DNA of 64,000 nt, from assembly GCF_014648875.1 (NCBI RefSeq), contig NZ_BMRY01000016.1, positions 1-64,000 on the forward strand, in the 5' to 3' direction. Source of the DNA: Streptomyces parvus. GTDB lineage: Bacteria; Actinomycetota; Actinomycetes; Streptomycetales; Streptomycetaceae. The translations under genes were made by a program, and so were the position numbers. The notes under the pieces are model-generated. The model saw only the letters and a list, made by a program, of their open reading frames with translations. It was not told where the DNA came from and did no database searches. Every line of letters begins with the position of its first letter. Position 1 is the stretch's first letter. Positions 53,735 through 60,633 of the stretch are shown piece after piece.

Positions 53735-55591
53735 ATGTCTGTCACGCTAGATGGGGATAAGTCAGTATCGGTTCCGGACCGGACGCGCCGTACGCACGCG
53801 ATGCACGGCGTACGCCGGCTGCTGCGCGGGCCCCGGCCCGAATCCGTGCCGTCCCTCGTCGGTACCGCCTGCACCGTCGTCGGGCTGATCGACGTCGCCG
53901 CCGGCGTCTTCCCCCGCTTCCGGCACAGCCGGATGCACACCCTCGCCGAGGTGCTCCCCGGGGCGCTCGGGCCGTTCGCCGCCGCGCTCTCGCTCAGCGC
54001 GGGCATACTGCTGCTCCTGCTCGCCCACGGGCTGAAGCGGCACAAGCGGCGGGCCTGGCGGGCGGCGGTGGTCCTGCTCCCCGTGGGGGCCGTGGCGCAG
54101 TTCGCGTACCGCCACTCGATCGTCGGCGTGCTCGTCTCGCTGACGCTCTGCTGGCTGCTGGTCCGCCACCGCGACCAGTTCCGGGCGCTGCCCGACCCGC
54201 GCAGCCGCTGGCGCGCGCTCGCCAACTTCGTGCTGCTCGGGGCCGGTTCGCTGGGGCTCGGGCTGATCATCGTCAGCGTCCACCCCGGCCGGGTCGTCGG
54301 CGACCCGTCCATCGCCGACCGCCTCCAGCACGTGCTGTACGGCCTGTTCGGCGTCGAGGGCCCCGTGGACTACGCGGGCAGGACCAGCTGGACGGTGGCC
54401 TACTCGCTGGGCGCGCTCGGCCTGTTGACCGCCGTCACCACCATCTACCTCGCCTTCCGCCCCGAACACCCGGCGGCCCGCCTCACCGAGGACGACGAGA
54501 GCCGGCTGCGGGAACTGCTGGAGCGGCACGGCGGGCGGGACTCGCTCGGCCACTTCGCGCTCCGCCGCGACAAGGGCGTCGTCTTCTCCCCCAGCGGCAA
54601 GGCCGCCGTCTGCTACCGGGTCGTCTCCGGGGTGATGCTGGCCGGCGGCGACCCCATCGGCGACGTGGAGGCCTGGCCGGGCGCGATCGAGCGCTTCATG
54701 GACGAGGCGCAGGCGCACTCCTGGACCCCAGCCGTGATGGGCTGCAGCGAGACCGGCGGCCAGGTCTGGACCCGCGAGACCGGGCTCACCGCCCTGGAGC
54801 TGGGCGACGAGGCGGTGGTCGACGTGGCGGATTTCTCCCTCGCCGGACGGGCCATGCGGAACGTGCGGCAGATGGTCAAGCGCATCGAACGCGGCGGCTA
54901 CGAGACCCGGGTCCGGCGGGCGCGTGACATCGGCGACGCCGAACTGGACCGGATCCGCCGCGCCGCCGCCGACTGGCGCGGCACCGACACCGAACGCGGC
55001 TTCTCCATGGCGCTCGGCCGGATCGGCGACCCGGCCGACGGCGACTGCGTGATCGCCACCGCCCACCTGCCCGGCTCCGGTACGGAGGACTCCCCTCACG
55101 GCGACCTGAAGGCCGTACTCCACTTCGTACCGTGGGGGCGCGACGGAATGTCCCTGGAGCTGATGCGCCGCGACCGCTCGGCCGACCCCGGCATGAACGA
55201 GCTCCTGATCGTCGCCTCCCTCCAGGCCGCCGGACGGCTCGGCGTCGCCCGGGTCTCGCTGAACTTCGCGATGTTCCGCTCGGCGCTGGCCCGCGGCGAG
55301 CGGCTCGGCGCGGGGCCGGTGCTGCGCTGCTGGCGCGGGCTGCTGATCTTCCTCTCGCGCTGGTTCCAGATCGAGTCGCTGTACAAGTTCAACGCCAAGT
55401 TCAAGCCCCGCTGGGAGCCCCGCTTCGTGGTCTTCCGCACCAGCCGGGACCTGCCCCGGATCGGGATCGCGGCGATGCGCGCGGAGGGCTTCGTGAACCT
55501 CTCGCCGCCCCGCCCGTTCCGGCCCCGCACACCCCGCCCGTGCGGTCACGCCGCGCGTACGCGCCCGGAGCACGAGGCGAGCACGGCGTGA
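53735..55591 (+). CDS. MprF/LysX-type membrane protein with phosphatidylglycerol-lysyltransferase domain
   Basis: The 618-residue protein has about six membrane helices (about residues 45-245) and a C-terminal cytoplasmic DUF2156 domain (RRDKGVVFSPSGKAAVCYRV, GDPIGDVEAWPGAIERFMD, SMALGRIGDPADGD, KFNAKFKPRWEPRFVVF in part), as in MprF and LysX. Such proteins attach amino acids to phosphatidylglycerol and lower the surface charge. The LysRS module of mycobacterial LysX is absent. The start is uncertain: ATG 53735 is used, and an ATG at 53801 is possible. A GGGA lies 9 nt upstream. Confidence 0.85.
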   Translation: MSVTLDGDKSVSVPDRTRRTHAMHGVRRLLRGPRPESVPSLVGTACTVVGLIDVAAGVFPRFRHSRMHTLAEVLPGALGPFAAALSLSAGILLLLLAHGLKRHKRRAWRAAVVLLPVGAVAQFAYRHSIVGVLVSLTLCWLLVRHRDQFRALPDPRSRWRALANFVLLGAGSLGLGLIIVSVHPGRVVGDPSIADRLQHVLYGLFGVEGPVDYAGRTSWTVAYSLGALGLLTAVTTIYLAFRPEHPAARLTEDDESRLRELLERHGGRDSLGHFALRRDKGVVFSPSGKAAVCYRVVSGVMLAGGDPIGDVEAWPGAIERFMDEAQAHSWTPAVMGCSETGGQVWTRETGLTALELGDEAVVDVADFSLAGRAMRNVRQMVKRIERGGYETRVRRARDIGDAELDRIRRAAADWRGTDTERGFSMALGRIGDPADGDCVIATAHLPGSGTEDSPHGDLKAVLHFVPWGRDGMSLELMRRDRSADPGMNELLIVASLQAAGRLGVARVSLNFAMFRSALARGERLGAGPVLRCWRGLLIFLSRWFQIESLYKFNAKFKPRWEPRFVVFRTSRDLPRIGIAAMRAEGFVNLSPPRPFRPRTPRPCGHAARTRPEHEASTA

Positions 55592-55628
55592 GCCGTCGTA
55601 CGGCGGTCACGGGAGATCCGACACGCCC

Positions 55629-55640
55629 TAGTCTGGTCGT
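55629..55640 (+). promoter_or_regulatory. leaderless promoter of folP
   Basis: TAGTCT (55629-55634) lies 6 nt before the folP ATG, with no ribosome binding site between. The -35 region is not clear. Confidence 0.5.
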
Positions 55641-56501
55641 ATGAGTACGTCACGCACGCGGGGCACGGTCCGAGGGCTGCCGGAGTGGGACCGCTGTGCG
55701 GTCATGGGGGTCGTCAACGTGACGCCCGACTCCTTCTCCGACGGCGGCCGCTGGTTCGACACCACGGCCGCGGTCAAACACGGTCTGCATCTGGTCTCCG
55801 AGGGCGCGGACCTGGTCGACGTGGGCGGCGAGTCGACCCGCCCGGGCGCCAGCCGGGTGGACGAGGACGAGGAGCTGCGCCGGGTGATCCCGGTCGTACG
55901 GGGACTGGCCTCCGAGGGTGTCACCGTCTCCGTGGACACCATGCGCGCCCGCGTCGCCGAGCAGGCCGTCGCCGCCGGGGCCGCCCTGGTCAACGACGTC
56001 AGCGGCGGCCTCGCCGACCCGGACATGATCCCGGCCGTCGCCGCCGCCGAGGTCCCGTTCGTCGTGATGCACTGGCGCGGCTTCAGCGAGTCGATGAACA
56101 GCCGCGCCGTGTACGAGGACGTCGTCGCCGAGGTCCTCGACGAGCTGCGGCGGCGGATGGACGCGGTGATCGCGGGCGGGGTCGCCCCGGAACGCCTCGT
56201 CATCGACCCCGGCCTCGGCTTCGCAAAGGACGCCGCCCACGACCTGACGCTCGTCGCGCACCTGGCCGAGCTGCACGCCCTGGGCCGCCCGCTGCTGGTG
56301 GCCGCCTCCCGCAAACGTTTCCTCGGCCACGTCCTGGCCGGACCGGGCAGCTCCCCGCCGCCCGCCCGCGAACGCGACGCGGCCACCGCCGCCGTCTCCG
56401 CGCTCTCGGCGCAGGCCGGCGCCTGGGCGGTCCGGGTCCACGAGGTGCGGGCCACCGCCGACGCCGTCCGCGTCGCCCGCGCGGTCGAGGGAGCCGCGTG
56501 A
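55641..56501 (+). CDS. folP: dihydropteroate synthase
   Basis: The 286-residue TIM-barrel enzyme joins pterin pyrophosphate to p-aminobenzoate. Motifs: VMGVVNVTPDSFSDGGRW (pterin loop), VDVGGESTRPGAS, VSVDTMRARVAEQAV, LVNDVSGGL, VIDPGLGFAKD, and LLVAASRKRFLG. It heads the folate operon folP-NTF2-like-folB-folK and overlaps the next gene by 4 nt. Confidence 0.97.
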   Translation: MSTSRTRGTVRGLPEWDRCAVMGVVNVTPDSFSDGGRWFDTTAAVKHGLHLVSEGADLVDVGGESTRPGASRVDEDEELRRVIPVVRGLASEGVTVSVDTMRARVAEQAVAAGAALVNDVSGGLADPDMIPAVAAAEVPFVVMHWRGFSESMNSRAVYEDVVAEVLDELRRRMDAVIAGGVAPERLVIDPGLGFAKDAAHDLTLVAHLAELHALGRPLLVAASRKRFLGHVLAGPGSSPPPARERDAATAAVSALSAQAGAWAVRVHEVRATADAVRVARAVEGAA

Positions 56502-56971
56502 ACGAGGAACACGCACAGGCCGCCGCCGACATCGCGGAGGTCGAGGCGGCGAACACCGCCTTCTACGAGGCGCTGGAACGCGGCGACCACGAGGAGCTCT
56601 CCGACCGCTGGCTGCCCGGCGAGGACCTCACCGTCTCCTGCGTCCACCCCGGCTGGCCGGTGCTCACGGGCCGGGGCGAGGTGCTGCGCAGCTACGCCCT
56701 GATCATGGCGAACACCGAATACATCCAGTTCTTCCTGACCGACGTCAACATCGCGATGACCGGCGACACCGCCCTGGTCACCTGCACCGAGAACATCCTC
56801 AGCGGCGGACCGGCCGAGGAGGGCAACGCGCTGGGCCCGCTGGTGGGCCAGCTGGTCGTCGCGACGAACGTGTTCCGGCGCACCGCCGACGGCTGGAAGC
56901 TCTGGTCCCACCACGGGTCGCCGGTCCTCACGGAGTCCGACGAGGACGACGACGAGGAATCCCCCTCCTGA
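56498..56971 (+). CDS. NTF2/SnoaL-like protein in the folate operon
   Basis: The 157-residue product has the NTF2-like cone fold pattern: ANTAFYEALERGDHEELSDRWL, CVHPGWPVLTGRGEVLRSY, VTCTENI, and ATNVFRRTADGWKLWSHHGSPV. The activity is unknown. The GTG start overlaps the folP stop (GTGA), so it is coupled. A short acidic C-terminal tail (DEDDDEE) runs into the tandem repeats. Confidence 0.85.
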   Translation: MNEEHAQAAADIAEVEAANTAFYEALERGDHEELSDRWLPGEDLTVSCVHPGWPVLTGRGEVLRSYALIMANTEYIQFFLTDVNIAMTGDTALVTCTENILSGGPAEEGNALGPLVGQLVVATNVFRRTADGWKLWSHHGSPVLTESDEDDDEESPS

Positions 56972-57018
56972 AGAATCCCCCTCGTGAGGAATCCCGCCGC
57001 CCGAGGAATCCCCTTCCC
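56954..57018. repeat. four 16-17-bp GAGGAATCCCC tandem repeats across a stop codon
   Basis: Units start at 56954, 56970, 56986 and 57003. The stop codon of the NTF2-like gene is in the first two units. The array starts the 258-bp gap before folB. Confidence 0.8.
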
Positions 57019-57129
57019 GAGGGGGAAACACCCTCCCGAGTGGGTACGGGACCGATAGGGATTCGAACCGATCACCAAGGGGTAGGGGCGGCTACCAGCC
57101 CGGTGAGGCGCTGTCCATGGCCCCCACGG

Positions 57130-57159
57130 GCGAGCACTGTCGGTGCTCGCAGGTAGATT
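57130..57159 (+). promoter_or_regulatory. hairpin and promoter before folB
   Basis: GCGAGCAC / GTGCTCGC (57130-57137 and 57143-57150) is a perfect 8-bp dyad. TAGATT (57154-57159) may be a -10 element for a secondary promoter of folB-folK. Confidence 0.4.
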
Positions 57160-57229
57160 CGAAAGCAGGCACCTCGCCGCCCGCACGCGGCCGGGTGCCT
57201 CTCGACCAACGACAGCAGGAGTGATTCGC

Positions 57230-57589
57230 GTGGATCGTGTCGCGCTGCGCGGCCTCAAGGCCCGTGGGCACCACGGCGTCTTCCCCCGGGAGCGGGAAGA
57301 GGGCCAGACCTTCATCGTCGACCTGGTGCTCGGCCTCGACACCCGCCCCGCGGCAGCCACCGACGACCTGGCCCGCACCGTGCACTACGGCGTGGTGGCC
57401 GAGGAGGTCGTCGACGTGGTGACGGGCGAACCGGTGGATCTGATCGAGACGCTCGCCGAGCGCATCGCCCAGCAGTGCCTGAAGCACGAAGGCGTCCAAG
57501 AGGTCGAGGTCGTGGTGCACAAGCCGGACGCGCCGATCACCGTCCCCTTCGACGACGTGACCATCACCATCACCCGGAGCCGAGCATGA
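57230..57589 (+). CDS. folB: dihydroneopterin aldolase
   Basis: The 119-residue product converts dihydroneopterin to hydroxymethyl-dihydropterin and glycolaldehyde. Motifs: LRGLKARGHHGVFPREREEGQ, the catalytic region TVHYGVVAEEV, LIETLAERIAQQCL, and VVHKPDAPI. GTG 57230 follows CAGGAG. The stop overlaps the folK ATG (ATGA). Confidence 0.95.
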   Translation: MDRVALRGLKARGHHGVFPREREEGQTFIVDLVLGLDTRPAAATDDLARTVHYGVVAEEVVDVVTGEPVDLIETLAERIAQQCLKHEGVQEVEVVVHKPDAPITVPFDDVTITITRSRA

Positions 57590-58197
57590 CCGCATTTTCG
57601 ACCGAGGGGCAGAGCGACCCGACCGTACAGCCGGTTCCGACCGCCGTCGTCCGGCAGGTGGACGCCGCCGACATCACCCTCTCCAACCCCAAGATGGCCG
57701 TGATCTCCCTCGGCTCCAACCTGGGCAACCGCCTGGAGACCCTCCAGGGGGCCGTCGACGCCCTGGAGGACACCCCGGGCCTGCGGGTCAAGGCCGTCTC
57801 CCCGGTGTACGAGACGGAGCCCTGGGGCGTCGAGGCGAACTCGCAGCCCTCCTACTTCAACGCGGTCATCCTCGTGAAGACGACGCTGCCGCCCGCCTCG
57901 CTGCTGGAGCGCGGCCAGGCCGTCGAGGAGGCCTTCGACCGGGTCCGCGAGGAGCGCTGGGGGCCGCGCACGATCGACGTCGACATCGTGTCGTACGCCG
58001 ACGTCCTCTCCGACGACCCGGTGCTCACGCTCCCCCACCCGCGCGCCCACGAGCGGGCCTTCGTCCTCGCCCCCTGGCACGACATGGACCCCGAGGCCCA
58101 GCTGCCCGGCGCCGGACCGGTGGCCCAGCTCCTCGCGCAGGTCGGCCGCGACAGCGTGCTGCCCCGCGCCGACCTGGAACTGCGTCTGCCGGAGTAA
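57586..58197 (+). CDS. folK: 2-amino-4-hydroxy-6-hydroxymethyldihydropteridine pyrophosphokinase
   Basis: The 203-residue product activates the pterin for folP. An N-terminal extension of about 35 residues precedes AVISLGSNLGNRLETLQ, the pterin-binding PVYETEPWG, and RWGPRTIDVDIVSY with the Mg-binding Asp residues, then LPHPRAHERAFVLAP. It is coupled to folB by ATGA. Confidence 0.96.
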   Translation: MTAFSTEGQSDPTVQPVPTAVVRQVDAADITLSNPKMAVISLGSNLGNRLETLQGAVDALEDTPGLRVKAVSPVYETEPWGVEANSQPSYFNAVILVKTTLPPASLLERGQAVEEAFDRVREERWGPRTIDVDIVSYADVLSDDPVLTLPHPRAHERAFVLAPWHDMDPEAQLPGAGPVAQLLAQVGRDSVLPRADLELRLPE

Positions 58198-58218
58198 TCG
58201 TTAGGCTCGACGGACGGT

Positions 58219-58239
58219 GGTCCGGCGCACGGCCGGACC
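58219..58239. terminator. small hairpin after folK
   Basis: GGTCCGGC / GCCGGACC arms (58219-58226 and 58232-58239) pair perfectly over 8 bp. It may weaken read-through to the DUF3180 gene, which has TAGGCT at 58202-58207 as a possible own -10 element. Confidence 0.45.
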
Positions 58240-58271
58240 GGGCACAGGCGGCGCGAAGGGCGGCTCACGCG

Positions 58272-58760
58272 GTGAAGCAACTACGGCTCGGGGTACTGGC
58301 GGGCCTCTTCGCCGCCGCCGGTGTCCTCTCCTGGGGCGGGGCCCGTCTCTGGGACTCCTTCGGCACTCTGCCGAGCGTCCCGCTGGCCGCGTCGATCGTG
58401 CTCGCCGTGATCGCGGTGATCCTCCTCGCGACCGCCCTCTCCACCCGCACCCGCCTCCGCGCCCAGCGCGAACGCCGCCCCGGCGCCAAGGGCGTCGAGC
58501 CCCTGTTCGCGGCCCGCGCGGTCGTCTTCGGCCAGGCGAGCGCCCTGGTGGCCGCCCTGGTCGCCGGCATGTACGGCGGCACGGGCGTCTTCCTCCTGAG
58601 CTACCTCGACATCCCGCCCCGCCGCGACCAGGCCATCTACGCGGGCGCGGCGGTGATCGCCGGCATCGGCGTCATCGCCGCCGCCCTCTTCCTGGAACGC
58701 GTCTGCCGCCTCCCGGAGGACGGCAACGACCACGACGGCACGGGCACGGCGGCGGCGTAA
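58272..58760 (+). CDS. DUF3180-family membrane protein
   Basis: The 162-residue product has four helices in two pairs: LGVLAGLFAAAGVLSWGG, PLAASIVLAVIAVILLATAL, AVVFGQASALVAALVAGMYGG, IYAGAAVIAGIGVIAAALFLE. This is the DUF3180 pattern, commonly found after folK in actinobacteria. The function is unknown. The start is GTG 58272. Confidence 0.85.
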   Translation: MKQLRLGVLAGLFAAAGVLSWGGARLWDSFGTLPSVPLAASIVLAVIAVILLATALSTRTRLRAQRERRPGAKGVEPLFAARAVVFGQASALVAALVAGMYGGTGVFLLSYLDIPPRRDQAIYAGAAVIAGIGVIAAALFLERVCRLPEDGNDHDGTGTAAA

Positions 58761-58771
58761 CGCACGACGAG

Positions 58772-58806
58772 GGCCCGGCTGCCGCCGCTTCCACGGCAGC
58801 CGGGCC
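58772..58806. terminator. 13-bp perfect bidirectional hairpin
   Basis: Arms 58772-58784 and 58794-58806 pair perfectly. It lies between the convergent DUF3180 and intein-like genes. Confidence 0.85.
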
Positions 58807-58808
58807 GG

Positions 58809-59798
58809 TCATGCCGCCACGCGGACCAGATGTCCGTTGACCAGGAACGTGGGATGCGGCTGGAGCCGGTATCCGTACAGGGTGAACGGCTTGCCGGGCG
58901 CGGGACGGGGTCGCACGGACTCGACGGTCACCCAGCTCGACTCCACGGGGTCGGCGTCGTGATGCTCCGGCCGGAAGGTCCCGCGGGCCGCCCAGCGGTC
59001 CACCACGACCAGGTGCGACGCGAGGCCGTTCCTCGCGGGGGTGAACCGTGCGCCGATGATCCCGGCGAGGTCGACGAGGAACGGCACATTGGCGCTGACC
59101 GGGGTCCGGCCGGCCCAGTGCTTGGCACGGCACCCGTCACCGTCCGCGTACCCGTCGAGGAAACCGTCGAAGACCTCACGGTCCCGCAGCACGACCCGCG
59201 GAAACGCCTGTCTCATGTGGTGCGCGTCGCCACCGGCGTACTGGCGCAGGGCGTCGGCGAGGTAGGAGGACACCACCCGGACCCGGAAGCCCGGTACGTC
59301 CCGCCCCAGATACCCGGAGGGCCGGACGACGGGCTGAAGCCGTGCTTCCAGGCCGGTCGCCTCCGTGAGGCACCTCGCGTAGCGGGTGGCGAACGCCTCG
59401 TCGTTCACGACGAGCGACACGTAGTTCTTGCCCACCGTGCCGTCGCCACAGGTGGCCCCCACGAAATAGCCGAACGCGTGTCCCATGCGGAACGTGAGCC
59501 GTTCACGGCAGAGCTTGCGCGCGTGGGTCCACTCGATGGTTCTGCCCGCCGCGTCCTCGGCACGGATCCAGCCACCCGGTGTGGCCAGGAGAAGATCCCC
59601 GGAGACCGTGAAGGCCGCATGACTCGTGGCGACCTCCACGGCCGTTCTGACCTTGACGGCCGTCACGTCCGTGACCGTCGTCCGTACCGCGCGGTGCCCG
59701 TGCAGCGTCCACAGCCTGGTGCCGACAGCGATCTCCCGGGCCCGGAGACGCCCTCCCACCGCGTTCACGGTCTGCCTGCTCGGTAACCCGTCGCTCAT
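58809..59798 (-). CDS. stand-alone splicing-dead intein / LAGLIDADG homing endonuclease
   Basis: The 329-residue product has the layout of an intein without host protein. Residues 1-90 and 300-329 form a Hint-like domain (EIAVGTRLWTLHGH, LLLATPGGWIRAED; TLYGYRLQPHPTFLVNGHLV). Two LAGLIDADG motifs lie between: FGYFVGATCGDGTVG (about 109-123) and GFLDGYADGDG (212-222), with the acidic residues kept. The splicing residues are lost: no N-terminal Cys or Ser, the block B His is Asp68, and the C-terminal His-Asn is absent. It is thus a free endonuclease-like protein. Codon 5 is TTA. The ribosome binding site GAGGAG is in the hairpin after folE. Confidence 0.85.
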   Translation of the reverse strand: MSDGLPSRQTVNAVGGRLRAREIAVGTRLWTLHGHRAVRTTVTDVTAVKVRTAVEVATSHAAFTVSGDLLLATPGGWIRAEDAAGRTIEWTHARKLCRERLTFRMGHAFGYFVGATCGDGTVGKNYVSLVVNDEAFATRYARCLTEATGLEARLQPVVRPSGYLGRDVPGFRVRVVSSYLADALRQYAGGDAHHMRQAFPRVVLRDREVFDGFLDGYADGDGCRAKHWAGRTPVSANVPFLVDLAGIIGARFTPARNGLASHLVVVDRWAARGTFRPEHHDADPVESSWVTVESVRPRPAPGKPFTLYGYRLQPHPTFLVNGHLVRVAA

Positions 59799-59802
59799 GC
59801 GG

Positions 59803-59840
59803 CGCTCCTCGGCCTGTCCACCCTCACAGGCCGAGGAGCG
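59803..59840 (-). terminator. 15-bp perfect hairpin after folE, holds a ribosome binding site
   Basis: Arms 59803-59817 and 59826-59840 pair perfectly, loop 8 nt. It lies 21 bp past the folE stop. On the minus strand its 3' arm contains GAGGAG, 6 nt before the ATG of the intein-like gene. It can end folE transcription and, in read-through RNA, hide the ribosome binding site. Confidence 0.85.
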
Positions 59841-59861
59841 TATCGGGCACCACTGACAGGG

Positions 59862-60467
59862 CTAGCGCGCCAGTATGAGGCTCATCGCCTCGGCGCGGGT
59901 CGAGGCATCGCGCAGCTGTCCGCGTACGGCCGACGTCGTGGTCTTCGCCCCGGGCTTGCGGATGCCCCGCACCGACATGCACATGTGCTCGGCCTCGATC
60001 ACCACGATCGCGCCCCGCGCCTCCAGGATCCGCATGAGCGAGTCCGCCACCTGCGTGGTGAGCCGTTCCTGCACCTGGGGCCTGCGGGCGAAGACGTCCA
60101 CCAGCCGGGCCAGCTTCGACAGGCCGGTGATCTTGCCGGAGTCGGCCGGTATGTAGCCGACGTGCGCGACGCCGTGGAAGGGCAGGAGGTGGTGCTCGCA
60201 GAGAGACATGATCTCGATGTCCTTCACCAGGACCATCTCGTCGTGCCCGAGATCGAACGTCGTGGTGAGCACGTCCTCGGGTTCCTGCCGCAGACCGGCC
60301 AGAATCTCCTTGTACGCCCGCGCCACCCGCCCCGGCGTCTCCCGCAGGCCCTCGCGGTCCGGGTCCTCTCCGACGGCGAGCAGCAGTTCGCGTACGGCCG
60401 CCTCGGCCCGCTTCTCGTCGAATTCGCCGATCGAACCCTGGCCGTCCAGCGTCACCGGGTCGGTCAT
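59862..60467 (-). CDS. folE: GTP cyclohydrolase I
   Basis: The 201-residue enzyme makes dihydroneopterin triphosphate, the start of folate synthesis. The zinc site is visible: Cys in SLCEHHLLPF and Cys in AEHMCMSVRG, along with GKITGLSKLARLVDVFARRPQVQERLT in part. ATG 60467 follows GAGG by 6 nt. The longer reading (from 60548) lacks a binding site and runs into the ftsH terminator. Confidence 0.97.
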   Translation of the reverse strand: MTDPVTLDGQGSIGEFDEKRAEAAVRELLLAVGEDPDREGLRETPGRVARAYKEILAGLRQEPEDVLTTTFDLGHDEMVLVKDIEIMSLCEHHLLPFHGVAHVGYIPADSGKITGLSKLARLVDVFARRPQVQERLTTQVADSLMRILEARGAIVVIEAEHMCMSVRGIRKPGAKTTTSAVRGQLRDASTRAEAMSLILAR

Positions 60468-60535
60468 CTGTGCCTCGTTCCTCTGTGCCGTTCCGTGCGC
60501 GGGTTCGCGATCGGACATCGCTGGCATACGGAAAA

Positions 60536-60572
60536 GCCGCGCCCCCACAGGCTAGAACCTGGGGGGCGCGGC
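60536..60572 (-). terminator. hairpin with TTTT tail after ftsH
   Basis: Arms 60536-60546 and 60562-60572 pair over 11 bp, with an inner CAGG/CCTG extension. On the minus strand TTTT follows. It separates ftsH from folE. Confidence 0.85.
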
Positions 60573-60633
60573 ATGCATTCCGGAACCGGTGCGGTGGCCC
60601 GTGACGGGCGTCTCACCTGCTGTGGAGCGCGGA

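Noticed and set aside
57058..57069. tRNA T-arm-like GGTTCGAATCC on the minus strand
   Set aside because: The T-stem pairs only over 2 bp and no acceptor, D or anticodon arm can be built around it.
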